NCBI GenBank assembly: GCA_030841035.1 | Contig: JAVEDI010000093.1 | Coordinates: forward strand, 1 to 64,000 | Direction of reading: 5' to 3' | DNA length: 64,000 nt | DNA from: Actinomycetota bacterium | Lineage (GTDB): Bacteria > Actinomycetota > Actinomycetes > JACCUZ01 | In this document: in pieces, positions 23,134 through 32,466 of the stretch | How the letters are laid out: every line of letters starts with the position of its first letter | How positions within the stretch are numbered: the stretch's first letter is position 1 | Notes under the pieces: generated by a model | The model's database searches: none | Told to the model about the DNA's origin: nothing | The model's input: the letters and a program-made list of their open reading frames with translations, nothing else | Made by a program: the position numbers and the translations under genes

Positions 23134-23841
23134 ATGCCAACGCCCACCAAGGGACCGCGCCTCGGCGGCGGCCCGGCCCACGAGCGGCTCATGCTGGCTA
23201 ACCTCGCCACCGCGCTGTTCGAGCACGGCCGGATCACGACGACCGAGGCCAAGGCCAAGCGGCTCCGACCGCTGGCCGAGCGGCTGATCACCTTCGCCAA
23301 GCGCGGCGACCTCTCCGCCCGCCGCCGGGTGTTGACGGTCGTCCGTGACAAGGGCGTGGTGCACGAGCTGTTCACCGAGATCGGCCCGCGCTACGAGAAC
23401 CGGCACGGCGGCTACACCCGCATCGTCAAGGTCGGGCCGCGCAAGGGCGACAACGCCCCGATGGCCGTCATCGAGCTCGTCGAGGCGCTGACCGCCACGA
23501 CCGAGAGGGTCCGCGAGACCGAGGGCGCGACCAGGCGCAGCGCCAAGAAGACCAGCGCGAAGCCGGCCGCGGCTGCGACGGGCACCGACGAGGCGGTTGC
23601 CGCGGCGAACGAGGCGGCAGAGACCGCGCAGGCGGCGGCAGAGCAGGCAGCCGACGACGCCGCCGAGGGCGACGTCGAGGGTGCCGAGGAAGCCGCGGCC
23701 GAGGCCCGCCAGGCTGCCCAGGAGGCCGGCGCGGTCGCCGAGGGCAGTGACGACTCCGCGCTCCAGGAGGCGGCGGGTGAGGCCGAGGCGTACGCCGAGA
23801 TCGCCGAGGACGCGGCCGAGGACGCGAAGAAGCAGTCCTGA
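23134..23841 (+). CDS. rplQ: 50S ribosomal protein L17 with a long Ala/Glu-rich tail
   Basis: 235 residues. The L17 core is the first ~120 residues ([20 protein letters not shown] ... [17 protein letters not shown]). The remaining ~115 residues are almost entirely Ala, Glu, Asp, Gln and Gly and probably helical or disordered. L17 sits at the tunnel exit. Actinobacterial L17 proteins often carry C-terminal tails; this one about doubles the protein. No frameshift is suspected, because GC3 and codon use stay constant. Confidence 0.97.
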   Translation: MPTPTKGPRLGGGPAHERLMLANLATALFEHGRITTTEAKAKRLRPLAERLITFAKRGDLSARRRVLTVVRDKGVVHELFTEIGPRYENRHGGYTRIVKVGPRKGDNAPMAVIELVEALTATTERVRETEGATRRSAKKTSAKPAAAATGTDEAVAAANEAAETAQAAAEQAADDAAEGDVEGAEEAAAEARQAAQEAGAVAEGSDDSALQEAAGEAEAYAEIAEDAAEDAKKQS

Positions 23842-23852
23842 GGCTCTCGCCG

Positions 23853-24731
23853 GTGCGACCACCGGACGAGCCCGCCCACCCCGCTGGGGAGGGCGGGCTC
23901 GTCCGCGTCCGGATCGACCTGTCCTACGAGGGGACCGAGTTCGCCGGGTGGGCCAGGCAGCCGGGCCAGCGCACCGTCCAGGGGGTGCTGGAGGACGTCG
24001 TACGCCGCCATCCGCCCGGGGCAGGCGAGCCGGGCTCGCTGGTCGTCGCCGGTCGCACCGACGCCGGCGTGCACGCGCGCGGCCAGGTGGCGCACCTCGA
24101 CGTACCGCCCGTGCCCGGCGCCGACCCTCCGGCGCTCGTCGACCTCGACCGGCTGCGCGGTCGGTGGAACCGGATGCTGGCGAGCGACGTGCGCGTGCAC
24201 CGGCTTTCGGCGGCACCGGACGGCTTCGACGCGCGCTTCTCGCCGCTGTGCCGCCGTTACACCTACCGGGTCGCGGACCCGCTGGCACTGGCCGACCCGA
24301 TGCGCCGCCGCGACACCCTCTGGTACCCGCGCGAGCTGGACGTCGAGGCCATGAACCGCGCCGCGGCCGCTCTGCTCGGCGAGCGCGACTTCGCCGCCTT
24401 CTGCCGGCGCCGGGAGGGTGCGACGACGGTCCGCGCGCTGCTGGCGCTGCACTGGGCGCGCGACGCCGACGGCGTGGCCGTCGCGACCGTCGAGGCCGAC
24501 GCGTTCTGCCACACCATGGTCCGGTCCCTGGTCGGGGCCCTGCTGGCCGTGGGCGACGGGCGTCGCGAGGAGGCCTGGCCGGGCCACGTGCAGGCGGGGC
24601 TGACCCGGGTGCCCGACGTGCACGTCGTGGCGCCGCACGGTCTGTGCCTCGACGAGGTGACCTACCCGGGCATCGACGGGCTGGCCGCGCGGGCCGCCGA
24701 GACGCGTCGCGTGCGCGGCGTGGCGACATGA
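23853..24731 (+). CDS. truA: tRNA pseudouridine(38-40) synthase TruA
   Basis: 292 residues, GTG start 11 bp after rplQ. The catalytic Asp70 lies in GRTDAGVHARGQ. The substrate motif RRYTYRV and the later AFCHTMVRSLVGALLAVG are present. It isomerises uridines 38-40 in the tRNA anticodon arm. The rplQ-truA adjacency is conserved in many bacteria. The stop overlaps the next gene by 4 bases (ATGA). Confidence 0.96.
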   Translation: MRPPDEPAHPAGEGGLVRVRIDLSYEGTEFAGWARQPGQRTVQGVLEDVVRRHPPGAGEPGSLVVAGRTDAGVHARGQVAHLDVPPVPGADPPALVDLDRLRGRWNRMLASDVRVHRLSAAPDGFDARFSPLCRRYTYRVADPLALADPMRRRDTLWYPRELDVEAMNRAAAALLGERDFAAFCRRREGATTVRALLALHWARDADGVAVATVEADAFCHTMVRSLVGALLAVGDGRREEAWPGHVQAGLTRVPDVHVVAPHGLCLDEVTYPGIDGLAARAAETRRVRGVAT

Positions 24732-25381
24732 CCCGCGAGGAGCTGCTGGTCGAGCTGGCCGGTCGGGTCCTGGCGCTGCCGTCCGACCGGACGCGAACGG
24801 TCGCAGTCGACGGGATGTCGTGCGTGGGCAAGACCACGCTGTCCGCCGAGCTGGCCGACATCGTGCGCGGCGCCGGACGCCCGGTCGTGCGCGTGGCCTA
24901 CGACGACTTCCACCAGCCGCGCGAGAAGCGCCACCGGGAGGACCGGCTCTCCGCGGAGGGGTACCTGCGCGACTCCTACGACGCCGGCTCGCTGCGGCGC
25001 CTCGTGCTCGACCCGGTGGCTGCCGCAGCGCGAGCCGTGGTGACGGCGAGCTTCGACCTGGCCCGTGACGAACCGGTCACCGCCGAGCCGGTGCCGCTCG
25101 AGGAGGGCGCCGTCGTCCTCCTGGACGGCGAGTTCCTGCTGAGCCCCGACTTCGAGCGCCGCTGGGACGTGGGTGTGCTGCTGGTGGCCGAGCCCGCGGC
25201 GCTGCTCGCGCGGGCCCTGGAGCGTGACGGCGACCTGGGCACCCCCGACCAGATCCGCGAGCTGTACCTGCGGCGCTACCTCGGCGCCTGGGCGCTGCAC
25301 GAGGAGCGCCACGACCCGTGGAGCCGCGCCGACCTGGTGGTCGACCTTACCGACCCGCAGGCGCCGCGCCGTCTCGGCTGA
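24728..25381 (+). CDS. P-loop kinase, uridine-kinase-like
   Basis: 217 residues, ATG overlapping the truA stop. Walker A is GMSCVGKT (29-36). A downstream AYDDFHQPREKR fits the phosphate-acceptor/DF motif region of the uridine kinase/phosphoribulokinase-like fold, and VVLLDGEFLL acts as the Walker B region. Substrate is unknown; uridine or another small nucleoside or sugar is an inference from fold. Coupling to truA suggests a constitutive role, but the link may only be positional. Confidence 0.75.
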   Translation: MTREELLVELAGRVLALPSDRTRTVAVDGMSCVGKTTLSAELADIVRGAGRPVVRVAYDDFHQPREKRHREDRLSAEGYLRDSYDAGSLRRLVLDPVAAAARAVVTASFDLARDEPVTAEPVPLEEGAVVLLDGEFLLSPDFERRWDVGVLLVAEPAALLARALERDGDLGTPDQIRELYLRRYLGAWALHEERHDPWSRADLVVDLTDPQAPRRLG

Positions 25382-25387
25382 GGCGGG

Positions 25388-26182
25388 TCAGCGCGGCGGC
25401 GGGCGCTCGGCCTGCAGCTGCCGCTCGGTGTCGGCGAAGCCCACCGACCGGTAGAGCCGGATGGCGAGGTAGTCGGGGTCGGCGACCATCACCAGGGTCC
25501 GGGCGCCCAGCTCCCCGAAGCCGTACTCGCTGGCGTGGTGGAGGAGGCTCCCCGCGAACCCGCGGCCACGGAAGTCCGGATGGGTCTCGACCGACTGGAA
25601 CCGCGCCAGCTGCGGGCCGGCCGCGACCAGCCCCATCTGCGAGACGAGCCGCCCGTCGACGAAGGCGCCGAACCAGCTGCCCCGACCGGTCTCGGTGAGG
25701 ACCCGGTTGCTCGCCGTCCGGCGCTGCACGAAGTCGACCTCCCGCGAGGGAGCGTCCCGGTCGTCGCAGTCCAGGCGCAGCGTGACGCTCTGCGCCCAGT
25801 CGGCGTCGGACACCAGGGGCCGGTACGTCGCACCGCTGCCGGGGTGGGCCGGTGGGTGCACGGCGGTCGCCGTCATGACGGTCTGTGCCTCGACGCCGAG
25901 GCCGCGCTCGGTGAAGACGGCCAGGTCGCCCACCCGCCCGTCCGTGCCATCGATCCCGAACGTGACGTGCCGGGCGTCGGGAAAGGCCGCCGCGAACCGG
26001 GCGAGCCACGCATCGGCCTCCTCCCGCTGCGGTACGCGGTCCAGCAGCAGGAAGTTGCCCCACCAGAAGGTGGGGTTGCGCGGCGTGCGGATGACCAGGT
26101 GGTCGCCGCGGTCCTCGATCCGGCTTCCGGCGAGCTGGAGCAGGGCGAGGTCGGTGCGGTAGCCGAGCGAGGCGACGTCCAC
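25388..26182 (-). CDS. GNAT family N-acetyltransferase
   Basis: 264 residues from GTG 26182; a second GTG at 26188 adds two residues. The inner start was chosen because a TAGGGT -10-like box lies exactly 7 nt upstream, giving a leaderless message. The acetyl-CoA motif is in the C-terminal half (FQSVETHPDFRGRGFAGSLL), followed by LYRSVGFADTERQ. The N-terminal ~120 residues resemble a second, degenerate half of the fold. Substrate unknown. Convergent with the upstream kinase (6-bp gap) and divergent from the ABC-F gene. Confidence 0.8.
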   Translation of the reverse strand: MDVASLGYRTDLALLQLAGSRIEDRGDHLVIRTPRNPTFWWGNFLLLDRVPQREEADAWLARFAAAFPDARHVTFGIDGTDGRVGDLAVFTERGLGVEAQTVMTATAVHPPAHPGSGATYRPLVSDADWAQSVTLRLDCDDRDAPSREVDFVQRRTASNRVLTETGRGSWFGAFVDGRLVSQMGLVAAGPQLARFQSVETHPDFRGRGFAGSLLHHASEYGFGELGARTLVMVADPDYLAIRLYRSVGFADTERQLQAERPPPR

Positions 26183-26189
26183 GGCCACG

Positions 26190-26195
26190 ACCCTA
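26190..26195 (-). promoter_or_regulatory. -10-like element of the GNAT gene (leaderless)
   Basis: On the minus strand TAGGGT is followed by 7 nt and then GTG (26182). The geometry is that of a leaderless actinobacterial transcript. Confidence 0.45.
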
Positions 26196-26239
26196 GGCCC
26201 GGACGGCGTAACCGGCTCGCGCGGCGACCGCCCAGGCCT

Positions 26240-26245
26240 CAGACT
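26240..26245 (+). promoter_or_regulatory. -10-like element of the ABC-F gene
   Basis: CAGACT (26240-26245) lies 8 nt before GTG 26254. No Shine-Dalgarno sequence is present, consistent with leaderless translation. Confidence 0.4.
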
Positions 26246-26253
26246 GCTGCCCT

Positions 26254-27936
26254 GTGGGACACGTGCACGTCAACGGGGTCGGCTTCTTCCTGCCCGACGG
26301 CCGGCAGCTGCTGCGCGACGTCGCGTTCCGCGTCGCCGACGGGGCCAAGGTGGCGCTCGTCGGCGCCAACGGAGCAGGCAAGACGACGCTGCTCAAGCTC
26401 GTGGCGGGCGACCTCGACCCCCACGAGGGCTCGGTCGTCCGCTCCGGCGGGCTCGGCGTGATGCGCCAGTTCGTCGGGTCGGTGCGGGACGGCTCGTCGG
26501 TGCGCGACCTGCTCGTCTCCGTCTCCCCGCCCCTCGTGCGAACGGCGGCGGGAGCGCTCGAGGCGGCCGAGCTGGCGATGATGGAGCACGACGACGAGCG
26601 GACCCAGCTGCGCTACGCCCAGGCGCTGGCGGACTGGGCCGACGCCGGCGGCTACGAGGCCGAGGTGCTCTGGGACACCTGCACCGTGGCGGCGTTCGGC
26701 ATCCCCTTCGAGAGGGCGCAGTGGCGCGAGGTGGGCACCCTCTCGGGTGGTGAGCAGAAGCGGCTGGTCCTCGAGGCGTTGCTGCGCGGGCCCGACGAGG
26801 TGCTGCTGCTCGACGAGCCCGACAACTACCTCGACGTTCCGGGCAAGCGGTGGCTCGAGCAGGCGCTCACCCAGTCGCCCAAGACCGTGCTGTTCGTGTC
26901 GCACGACCGCGAGCTGCTGGCCCACACGGCCGGCCGGGTCGTGACGGTCGAGCTGGGCGCCGCGGGCAACACTGTGTGGACGCACGGCGGCGGCTTCGCG
27001 ACGTACCACGACGCGCGCCGGGAGAGGTTCTCGCGGCTGGAGGAGCTGCGCCGACGGTGGGACGAGGAGCGCGCCAAGCTCAAGGCGCTCGTGCTGATGT
27101 ACAAGCAGAAGGCCGCCTACAACGACGGCCTGGCCTCGCGCTACCAGGCCGCGCAGACCCGGCTGCGGATGTTCGAGGACGCCGGACCCCCCGAGGCGGT
27201 CCCGCAGCAGCAGAACGTGACGATGCGCCTGCGCGGGGCCCGCACCGGCAGGCGCGCCATCGTCTGCACGGACCTGGAGCTCACCGGGCTGATGAAGCCC
27301 TTCGACCTCGAGGTCTGGTACGGCGACCGGGTGGCGGTGCTCGGGTCGAACGGCTCGGGCAAGTCGCACTTCCTGCGGCTGCTGGCGATCGGCGGCAGCG
27401 ACCCCGACAACGAGCACCGCCCGGTGGGGGAGACCGTCCTGTCACCGGTGGCGCACACGGGCGTCGCACGGCTGGGTGCCCGGGTGCGGCCGGGCTGGTT
27501 CGCCCAGACGCACGAGCACCCCGAGCTGCTGGGCCGCACGCTGCTCGACATCCTCTGGCGCGGGGACGAGCACCGCGCCGGCCTGGCTCGGGAGGAGGCC
27601 TCCCGGGCCCTGGACCGCTACGAGCTCGCCCATGCCGGCGAGCAGTTCTTCGAGTCGCTCTCGGGGGGCCAGCAGGCGCGCCTGCAGATCCTGCTCCTCG
27701 AGCTGTCGGGGGCCACGATGCTGCTGCTCGACGAGCCGACCGACAACCTGGACCTGGTGTCGGCCGAGGCGCTCGAGGAGGGCCTGGCGTCCTTCGCGGG
27801 CACCGTCGTCGCCGTCACCCATGACCGCTGGTTCGCGCGCGGCTTCGACCGGTTCCTCGTCTTCGGTGCCGACGGGGTCGTCTACGAGTCCGAGGAGCCG
27901 GTCTGGGACGAGGCACGCGTCGAACGGGCCCGCTGA
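26254..27936 (+). CDS. ABC-F family ATPase
   Basis: 560 residues with two tandem nucleotide-binding domains and no membrane segment, so a soluble ABC-F protein. Domain 1: Walker A GANGAGKT (38-45), signature LSGGE (163-167), Walker B VLLLDE (183-188). Domain 2: GSNGSGKS (364-371), LSGGQ (469-473), MLLLDE (489-494). The charged interdomain linker (about residues 255-320) would reach toward the ribosomal E/P site in this family. ABC-F members act as translation factors or confer resistance to ribosome-targeting drugs. Its place just before rplM-rpsI fits a ribosome-linked role. It cannot be assigned to a subfamily from this sequence alone. Confidence 0.9.
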   Translation: MGHVHVNGVGFFLPDGRQLLRDVAFRVADGAKVALVGANGAGKTTLLKLVAGDLDPHEGSVVRSGGLGVMRQFVGSVRDGSSVRDLLVSVSPPLVRTAAGALEAAELAMMEHDDERTQLRYAQALADWADAGGYEAEVLWDTCTVAAFGIPFERAQWREVGTLSGGEQKRLVLEALLRGPDEVLLLDEPDNYLDVPGKRWLEQALTQSPKTVLFVSHDRELLAHTAGRVVTVELGAAGNTVWTHGGGFATYHDARRERFSRLEELRRRWDEERAKLKALVLMYKQKAAYNDGLASRYQAAQTRLRMFEDAGPPEAVPQQQNVTMRLRGARTGRRAIVCTDLELTGLMKPFDLEVWYGDRVAVLGSNGSGKSHFLRLLAIGGSDPDNEHRPVGETVLSPVAHTGVARLGARVRPGWFAQTHEHPELLGRTLLDILWRGDEHRAGLAREEASRALDRYELAHAGEQFFESLSGGQQARLQILLLELSGATMLLLDEPTDNLDLVSAEALEEGLASFAGTVVAVTHDRWFARGFDRFLVFGADGVVYESEEPVWDEARVERAR

Positions 27937-27995
27937 GGCAGGCACCCGCGCGAGCGCCCGGCGACGCTCGCACGGCGTCCTGGCCGGTCGCCGTT

Positions 27996-28024
27996 TTGAC
28001 CCCCGTTGCGGCCCCCGGTATTCT
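27996..28024 (+). promoter_or_regulatory. Promoter of rplM-rpsI
   Basis: TTGACC (27996-28001) and TATTCT (28019-28024) with a 17-bp spacer, a near-consensus promoter of the same type as that of rpsL. The predicted leader is ~90 nt. Confidence 0.8.
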
Positions 28025-28120
28025 GCGAGGTCGTTGTGCCCGTCGCCTGGCCCTCCCGGCCCGAGAGGCGCGCAGGCAGTTCCTGATCGCCCCCGCCCGA
28101 CCAAGACACGAAGGCTCACC

Positions 28121-28564
28121 GTGCGCACGTACAGCCCCAAGCCCGGCGACGTCACCCGCCAGTGGCACGTCATCGACGCGACCGACGTGGTTCTCGGCCG
28201 GCTCGCCACCCAGGCGGCCACGCTGCTGCGCGGCAAGCACAAGCCGATCTACGCGCCGCACCTGGACACCGGTGACTTCGTCATCGTCATCAATGCCGCC
28301 AAGGTGGCCCTGACCGGCAACAAGCGCGAGACCAAGCTGGCCTACCGGCACTCCGGCTACCCCGGTGGCCTGCGCGCGACGCCGTACTCCCAGCTGCTGG
28401 AGAAGCACCCGGAGCAGGCCGTCGAGAAGGCCATCAAGGGCATGCTGCCCCACAACACCCTCGGCCGGAACATGGTCAAGAAGCTCAAGGTCTACGCCGG
28501 CCCGGAGCACCCCCACCAGGCGCAGTCCCCGGCGCCGTTCGAGATCGGCCAGGTCGCGCAGTAG
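28121..28564 (+). CDS. rplM: 50S ribosomal protein L13
   Basis: 147 residues, GTG start ([20 protein letters not shown]). The start is the first codon consistent with L13; the frame is open upstream only within the ABC-F shadow. L13 is an early 50S assembly protein. Signature [21 protein letters not shown] is present. Co-transcribed with rpsI 53 bp downstream, from a strong promoter. Confidence 0.98.
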   Translation: MRTYSPKPGDVTRQWHVIDATDVVLGRLATQAATLLRGKHKPIYAPHLDTGDFVIVINAAKVALTGNKRETKLAYRHSGYPGGLRATPYSQLLEKHPEQAVEKAIKGMLPHNTLGRNMVKKLKVYAGPEHPHQAQSPAPFEIGQVAQ

Positions 28565-28617
28565 CGCCCCGCCCGACCCACACGCCCGAGCACTGACGAG
28601 AGAGACCGAGACACACC

Positions 28618-29118
28618 GTGGTAGAGACCGCCATCGAGAACGCGGACGTCGAGACCGACGTCCCCGAGTCGTTCACGACCGAGTCGTCCAGCGAGCCGTT
28701 CACCTCCCAGACGCAGCGCGAGATCGTCGTCGTGCCCGGTGCCGCGACGGGTCGGCGCAAGCAGGCGATCGCCCGCGTGCGTCTGGTGCCCGGCACCGGC
28801 ACCTGGGTCATCAACGGCCGCACGATCGAGAACTACTTCCCGAACAAGGTCCACCAGCAGCTGGTCAACGATCCGTTCGTCACCCTCGACGCCACGGGTC
28901 GCTTCGACGTCATCGCCCGCATCCACGGCGGCGGCATCTCCGGTCAGGCCGGCGCCCTGCGCCTGGCCATCTCGCGTGCCCTCAACGGCATGGACGTCGA
29001 GGGCAACCGTCCGGCGCTCAAGCGTGCGGGCTTCCTCACTCGTGACCCGCGGGCCAAGGAGCGCAAGAAGTACGGTCTCAAGAAGGCTCGTAAGGCGCCC
29101 CAGTACAGCAAGCGCTGA
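28618..29118 (+). CDS. rpsI: 30S ribosomal protein S9 with acidic N-terminal extension
   Basis: 166 residues, GTG start. The S9 core begins near residue 43 ([17 protein letters not shown]) and ends in the invariant KAPQYSKR tail that contacts P-site tRNA. The first ~35 residues are Glu/Asp/Ser/Thr-rich and extra relative to E. coli S9 (130 residues). The other extended ribosomal proteins of this window (L4, S3, L17) carry theirs at the C-terminus. Confidence 0.98.
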   Translation: MVETAIENADVETDVPESFTTESSSEPFTSQTQREIVVVPGAATGRRKQAIARVRLVPGTGTWVINGRTIENYFPNKVHQQLVNDPFVTLDATGRFDVIARIHGGGISGQAGALRLAISRALNGMDVEGNRPALKRAGFLTRDPRAKERKKYGLKKARKAPQYSKR

Positions 29119-29143
29119 CCCCGGCCCCGGACGGCTGCCCGGC

Positions 29144-30490
29144 ATGGGACGGTACTTCGGCACGGACGGCGTACGCGGGCTGGCCAACGAGTTCGTCACG
29201 GCGGAGCTGGCCCTCGGCCTGTCCGTGGCCGCTGCCCACGTCCTAGGTGACGTGGGGGCCTTCGAAGGTCACCGCCCCGTCGCCGTGGTCGGTCGCGATC
29301 CGCGAGCCTCCGGCGAGTTCCTCTCCGCCGCGGTCATCGCCGGGCTGGCCAGCGCCGGCGTCGACGTACTCGACGTCGGTGTGATCCCGACGCCGGGCGT
29401 CGCGTTCCTCACCGACCGGACCGGCGCCGACCTCGGGGTGGTGCTCTCCGCGAGCCACAACGCCATGCCCGACAACGGCATCAAGTTCTTCGCGCGTGGC
29501 GGGCACAAGCTGCCCGACGAGATCGAGGACGCGATCGAGGCGCGGATGCGCGAGCGGTGGGAACGTCCCGTCGGGGCGGCGGTGGGCCGCGTACGACGTC
29601 GTGACGACCTGCACGAGTCCTACGTCCAGCACCTGATGGCGGCCCTGCCGCACCGCCTCGAGGGGCTCACCGTCGTGGTCGACGCTGCCAACGGTGCCGC
29701 GTCCGAGGTGGCTCCTGAGGTGCTGCGCCGCGCCGGGGCCGAGGTCGTGGCGATCGCCTGCGCGCCCGACGGCCTGAACATCAACGACGGCGTCGGCTCC
29801 ACGCACCTCGAGCACCTGCGGGCCGCGGTGCTCGCGCACGACGCGGACGTCGGCATCGCCCACGACGGCGACGCCGACCGCTGCCTCGCCGTCGACGCGC
29901 TGGGCAACCTCGTCGACGGCGACCAGATCCTTGCCGTGCTGGCCCTGGCGATGCGTGAAGCCGGAGCCCTGCACGACGACACGGTCGTCGCCACGGTGAT
30001 GTCCAACCTGGGGTTCAAGCTCGCCATGCAGCGCGAGGGCGTGACGGTCATCGAGACCGCTGTGGGCGACCGCTACGTGCTCGACGCCATGCGGGCCGGC
30101 GGCTACTCCCTCGGCGGCGAGCAGTCCGGACATGTCGTCATGCTCGACCATGCGACGACCGGTGACGGGTTGCTGACGGCACTGCACCTGCTCGCCCGCG
30201 TGGCCGCCGTCGGCAAGCCGCTGGGCGAGCTGGTGGCCGTCATGGACCGGCTGCCGCAGGCGATGGTGAACGTGCGTGGCGTCGACAAGGAGCGGGTCGC
30301 GACCGACGGTGCGGTGCTCGCTGCCGTGGCCGACGCCGAGACGGAGCTCGGGGAGACCGGCCGTGTCCTGCTGCGCCCGAGCGGTACCGAGCCGCTGGTG
30401 CGCGTGATGGCCGAGGCCGAGAGCCAGGAGCTGGCGCAGTCCGTGGTCGACCGGCTCGCCGCGGTCGTGTCCGAACGGCTGAGCGGGTAG
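29144..30490 (+). CDS. glmM: Phosphoglucosamine mutase
   Basis: 448 residues from ATG 29144 ([12 protein letters not shown]). The phosphoserine loop is LSASHN with the active Ser at 104. The metal loop is DGDADRC, and the C-terminal phosphate-binding segment is [13 protein letters not shown]. It converts glucosamine-6-phosphate to glucosamine-1-phosphate for UDP-GlcNAc and hence peptidoglycan. It lies 25 bp after rpsI, and glmS, the preceding enzyme of the pathway, follows. Confidence 0.98.
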   Translation: MGRYFGTDGVRGLANEFVTAELALGLSVAAAHVLGDVGAFEGHRPVAVVGRDPRASGEFLSAAVIAGLASAGVDVLDVGVIPTPGVAFLTDRTGADLGVVLSASHNAMPDNGIKFFARGGHKLPDEIEDAIEARMRERWERPVGAAVGRVRRRDDLHESYVQHLMAALPHRLEGLTVVVDAANGAASEVAPEVLRRAGAEVVAIACAPDGLNINDGVGSTHLEHLRAAVLAHDADVGIAHDGDADRCLAVDALGNLVDGDQILAVLALAMREAGALHDDTVVATVMSNLGFKLAMQREGVTVIETAVGDRYVLDAMRAGGYSLGGEQSGHVVMLDHATTGDGLLTALHLLARVAAVGKPLGELVAVMDRLPQAMVNVRGVDKERVATDGAVLAAVADAETELGETGRVLLRPSGTEPLVRVMAEAESQELAQSVVDRLAAVVSERLSG

Positions 30491-30508
30491 GTCCGCCCGA
30501 GCGGCCGA

Positions 30509-30514
30509 TACCCT
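30509..30514 (+). promoter_or_regulatory. -10-like element of glmS (leaderless)
   Basis: TACCCT (30509-30514) lies exactly 6 nt before ATG 30521, and no Shine-Dalgarno sequence is present. This points to a leaderless glmS message. No glmS ribozyme can fit in the 30-bp gap. Confidence 0.5.
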
Positions 30515-30520
30515 CGACGC

Positions 30521-32377
30521 ATGTGCGGAATCGTGGGGTACGTCGGTGAGGGCTCGGCCCTCAACATGGTCATCGAGGGCCTGCGCCGGCTGGAGTACCG
30601 CGGTTACGACTCCGCCGGTGTGGCGGTGCTGGTCGACGGCAAGCTCGAGACCGACAAGCGCGCCGGCAAGCTGGCCAACCTCGAGGCCTCGCTGCAGGAG
30701 CAGCCGCTGCCGCACTCGACCACGGGCATCGGGCACACGCGGTGGGCCACGCACGGCGCGCCCAACGACCGCAACGCCCACCCGCACCTCGACTGCACCC
30801 GGTCGGTCGCCGTCATCCACAACGGCATCATCGAGAACTTCGCCGAGCTGCGCGCCGACCTGGAGGAGCGCGGTCACCAGCTCAGCTCCGAGACGGACAC
30901 CGAGGCCGTGGCCCATCTCCTCGAGGAGGAGGTGGCGTCGCTGGGCGACGGTCTGGACCTCGCCGAGGCGATGCGCCGGGTGTGCCGCCAGCTGGAGGGC
31001 GCCTTCACCCTCGTCGCGGTGCACGTCGACGCGCCCGACGTTGTCGTCGGCGCGCGTCGCAACTCCCCGCTCGTCGTCGGGCGCGGTGACGGCGAGAACT
31101 TCCTCGCCTCCGACGTTGCTGCGTTCATCGCCCACACCCGGGAGGCTGTCGAGCTCGGGCAGGACCAGGTCGTCGAGCTGCGCCGCGACGGTGTCACGGT
31201 CACGACATTCGACGGGGCACCCGCAGCGACCCACGGGTACCACGTCGACTGGGACGCCTCCGCTGCCGAGAAGGGCGGCTACGACTACTTCATGCTCAAG
31301 GAGATCGCCGAGCAGCCGCAGGCGGTGGCCGACACCATGCTCGGCCGGGTCGGCCGCGACGGTCGCCTGCACCTGGACGAGATGCGGCTGTCCGACGACG
31401 AGCTGCGCGAGGTCGACAAGATCATCATCGTGGCGTGCGGCACGGCGTTCCACGCCGGTCTGGTCGCCAAGTACGCGATCGAGCACTGGACCCGCATCCC
31501 CTGCGAGGTGGAGCTGTCGTCTGAGTTCCGCTATCGCGACCCGGTGCTCACGACCCGCACGCTGGTCGTCGCCATCTCCCAGTCGGGCGAGACGATGGAC
31601 ACGCTGATGGCGCTGCGGCACGCCCGCGAGCAGGGGTCGCGGGTGCTCGCCATCTGCAACACCAACGGGTCGACGATCCCCCGGGAGTCCGACGCGGTCC
31701 TCTACACGCACGCCGGGCCCGAGGTCGCGGTCGCGTCGACGAAGGGCTATCTCACCCAGATCGTCGCGTGCTTCCTGGTGGGCCTCTATCTCGCGCAGGT
31801 GCGCGGCAACAAGTACGGCGACGAGATCAAGTCGGTGGTCGACGACCTGCGAAAGATGCCCGACAAGGTGGCCGCCGTGCTCGAGCGGATGGAGCCGGTG
31901 CGGGCGTTGGCGCGCGAGCTGCGCGACTGCACGTCGGTGCTCTTCCTCGGCAGGCACGTCGGCTACCCGACGGCGCTGGAGGGCGCGCTCAAGCTCAAGG
32001 AGCTGGCCTACATGCACGCCGAGGGCTTCGCGGGCGGCGAGCTCAAGCACGGCCCGATCGCGCTCATCGAGGAAGGCGTGCCGGTCATCGCCGTGGTGCC
32101 GTCCTCCCTCGGGCGCGGCTCCTTGCACGACAAGGTCGTGTCCAACATCCAGGAGATCCGGGCGCGTGGTGCGCGCACCATCGTGATCGCCGAGGAGGGC
32201 GACGAGGGCGTCGTCCCCTACGCCGACCACCTGGTGCGGGTGCCCTCGTCGCCGACCCTCTTGCAGCCGCTGGTGACGACCATCCCGCTGCAGGTGTTCG
32301 CGGCCGAGATGGCGGCAGCCCGGGGTCACGACGTCGACCAGCCTCGCAACCTGGCCAAGAGCGTCACTGTCGAATAA
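30521..32377 (+). CDS. glmS: Glutamine-fructose-6-phosphate aminotransferase (isomerizing)
   Basis: 618 residues. The mature N-terminus is the nucleophile Cys2 (MCGIVGYVG), start of the class II glutamine amidotransferase domain (to ~residue 240, with GIGHTRWATHG). Two SIS sugar-isomerase domains follow (ISQSGETMDT, then KLKELAYMHAEGFAGGELKH). The C-terminus is the conserved PRNLAKSVTVE. It makes glucosamine-6-phosphate, the first committed amino sugar of the cell wall. It probably has its own leaderless promoter in the short glmM-glmS gap. Confidence 0.98.
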   Translation: MCGIVGYVGEGSALNMVIEGLRRLEYRGYDSAGVAVLVDGKLETDKRAGKLANLEASLQEQPLPHSTTGIGHTRWATHGAPNDRNAHPHLDCTRSVAVIHNGIIENFAELRADLEERGHQLSSETDTEAVAHLLEEEVASLGDGLDLAEAMRRVCRQLEGAFTLVAVHVDAPDVVVGARRNSPLVVGRGDGENFLASDVAAFIAHTREAVELGQDQVVELRRDGVTVTTFDGAPAATHGYHVDWDASAAEKGGYDYFMLKEIAEQPQAVADTMLGRVGRDGRLHLDEMRLSDDELREVDKIIIVACGTAFHAGLVAKYAIEHWTRIPCEVELSSEFRYRDPVLTTRTLVVAISQSGETMDTLMALRHAREQGSRVLAICNTNGSTIPRESDAVLYTHAGPEVAVASTKGYLTQIVACFLVGLYLAQVRGNKYGDEIKSVVDDLRKMPDKVAAVLERMEPVRALARELRDCTSVLFLGRHVGYPTALEGALKLKELAYMHAEGFAGGELKHGPIALIEEGVPVIAVVPSSLGRGSLHDKVVSNIQEIRARGARTIVIAEEGDEGVVPYADHLVRVPSSPTLLQPLVTTIPLQVFAAEMAAARGHDVDQPRNLAKSVTVE

Positions 32378-32415
32378 AGGACGGTTTGCCACTAGTCGGC
32401 GGACCGCCGGAGCCG

Positions 32416-32455
32416 TAACCTCCTGGGCGGCGCGGGCACCGTGCCTCCGCGCCGC
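32416..32455 (+). promoter_or_regulatory. Candidate promoter and 5' hairpin of the phosphoesterase gene
   Basis: TAACCT (32416-32421) would start transcription near 32428. Immediately there, GCGGCGCGG (32427-32435) pairs with CCGCGCCGC (32447-32455), with an inner GGCAC/GTGCC stem. The Shine-Dalgarno GAGGAGG begins at 32456, directly after the stem. No good -35. Confidence 0.45.
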
Positions 32456-32466
32456 GAGGAGGACAC

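Noticed and set aside
30491-30520. Possible glmS ribozyme upstream of glmS
   Set aside because: The gap to glmM is only 30 bp, far too short for the ribozyme, and a leaderless -10 fits.
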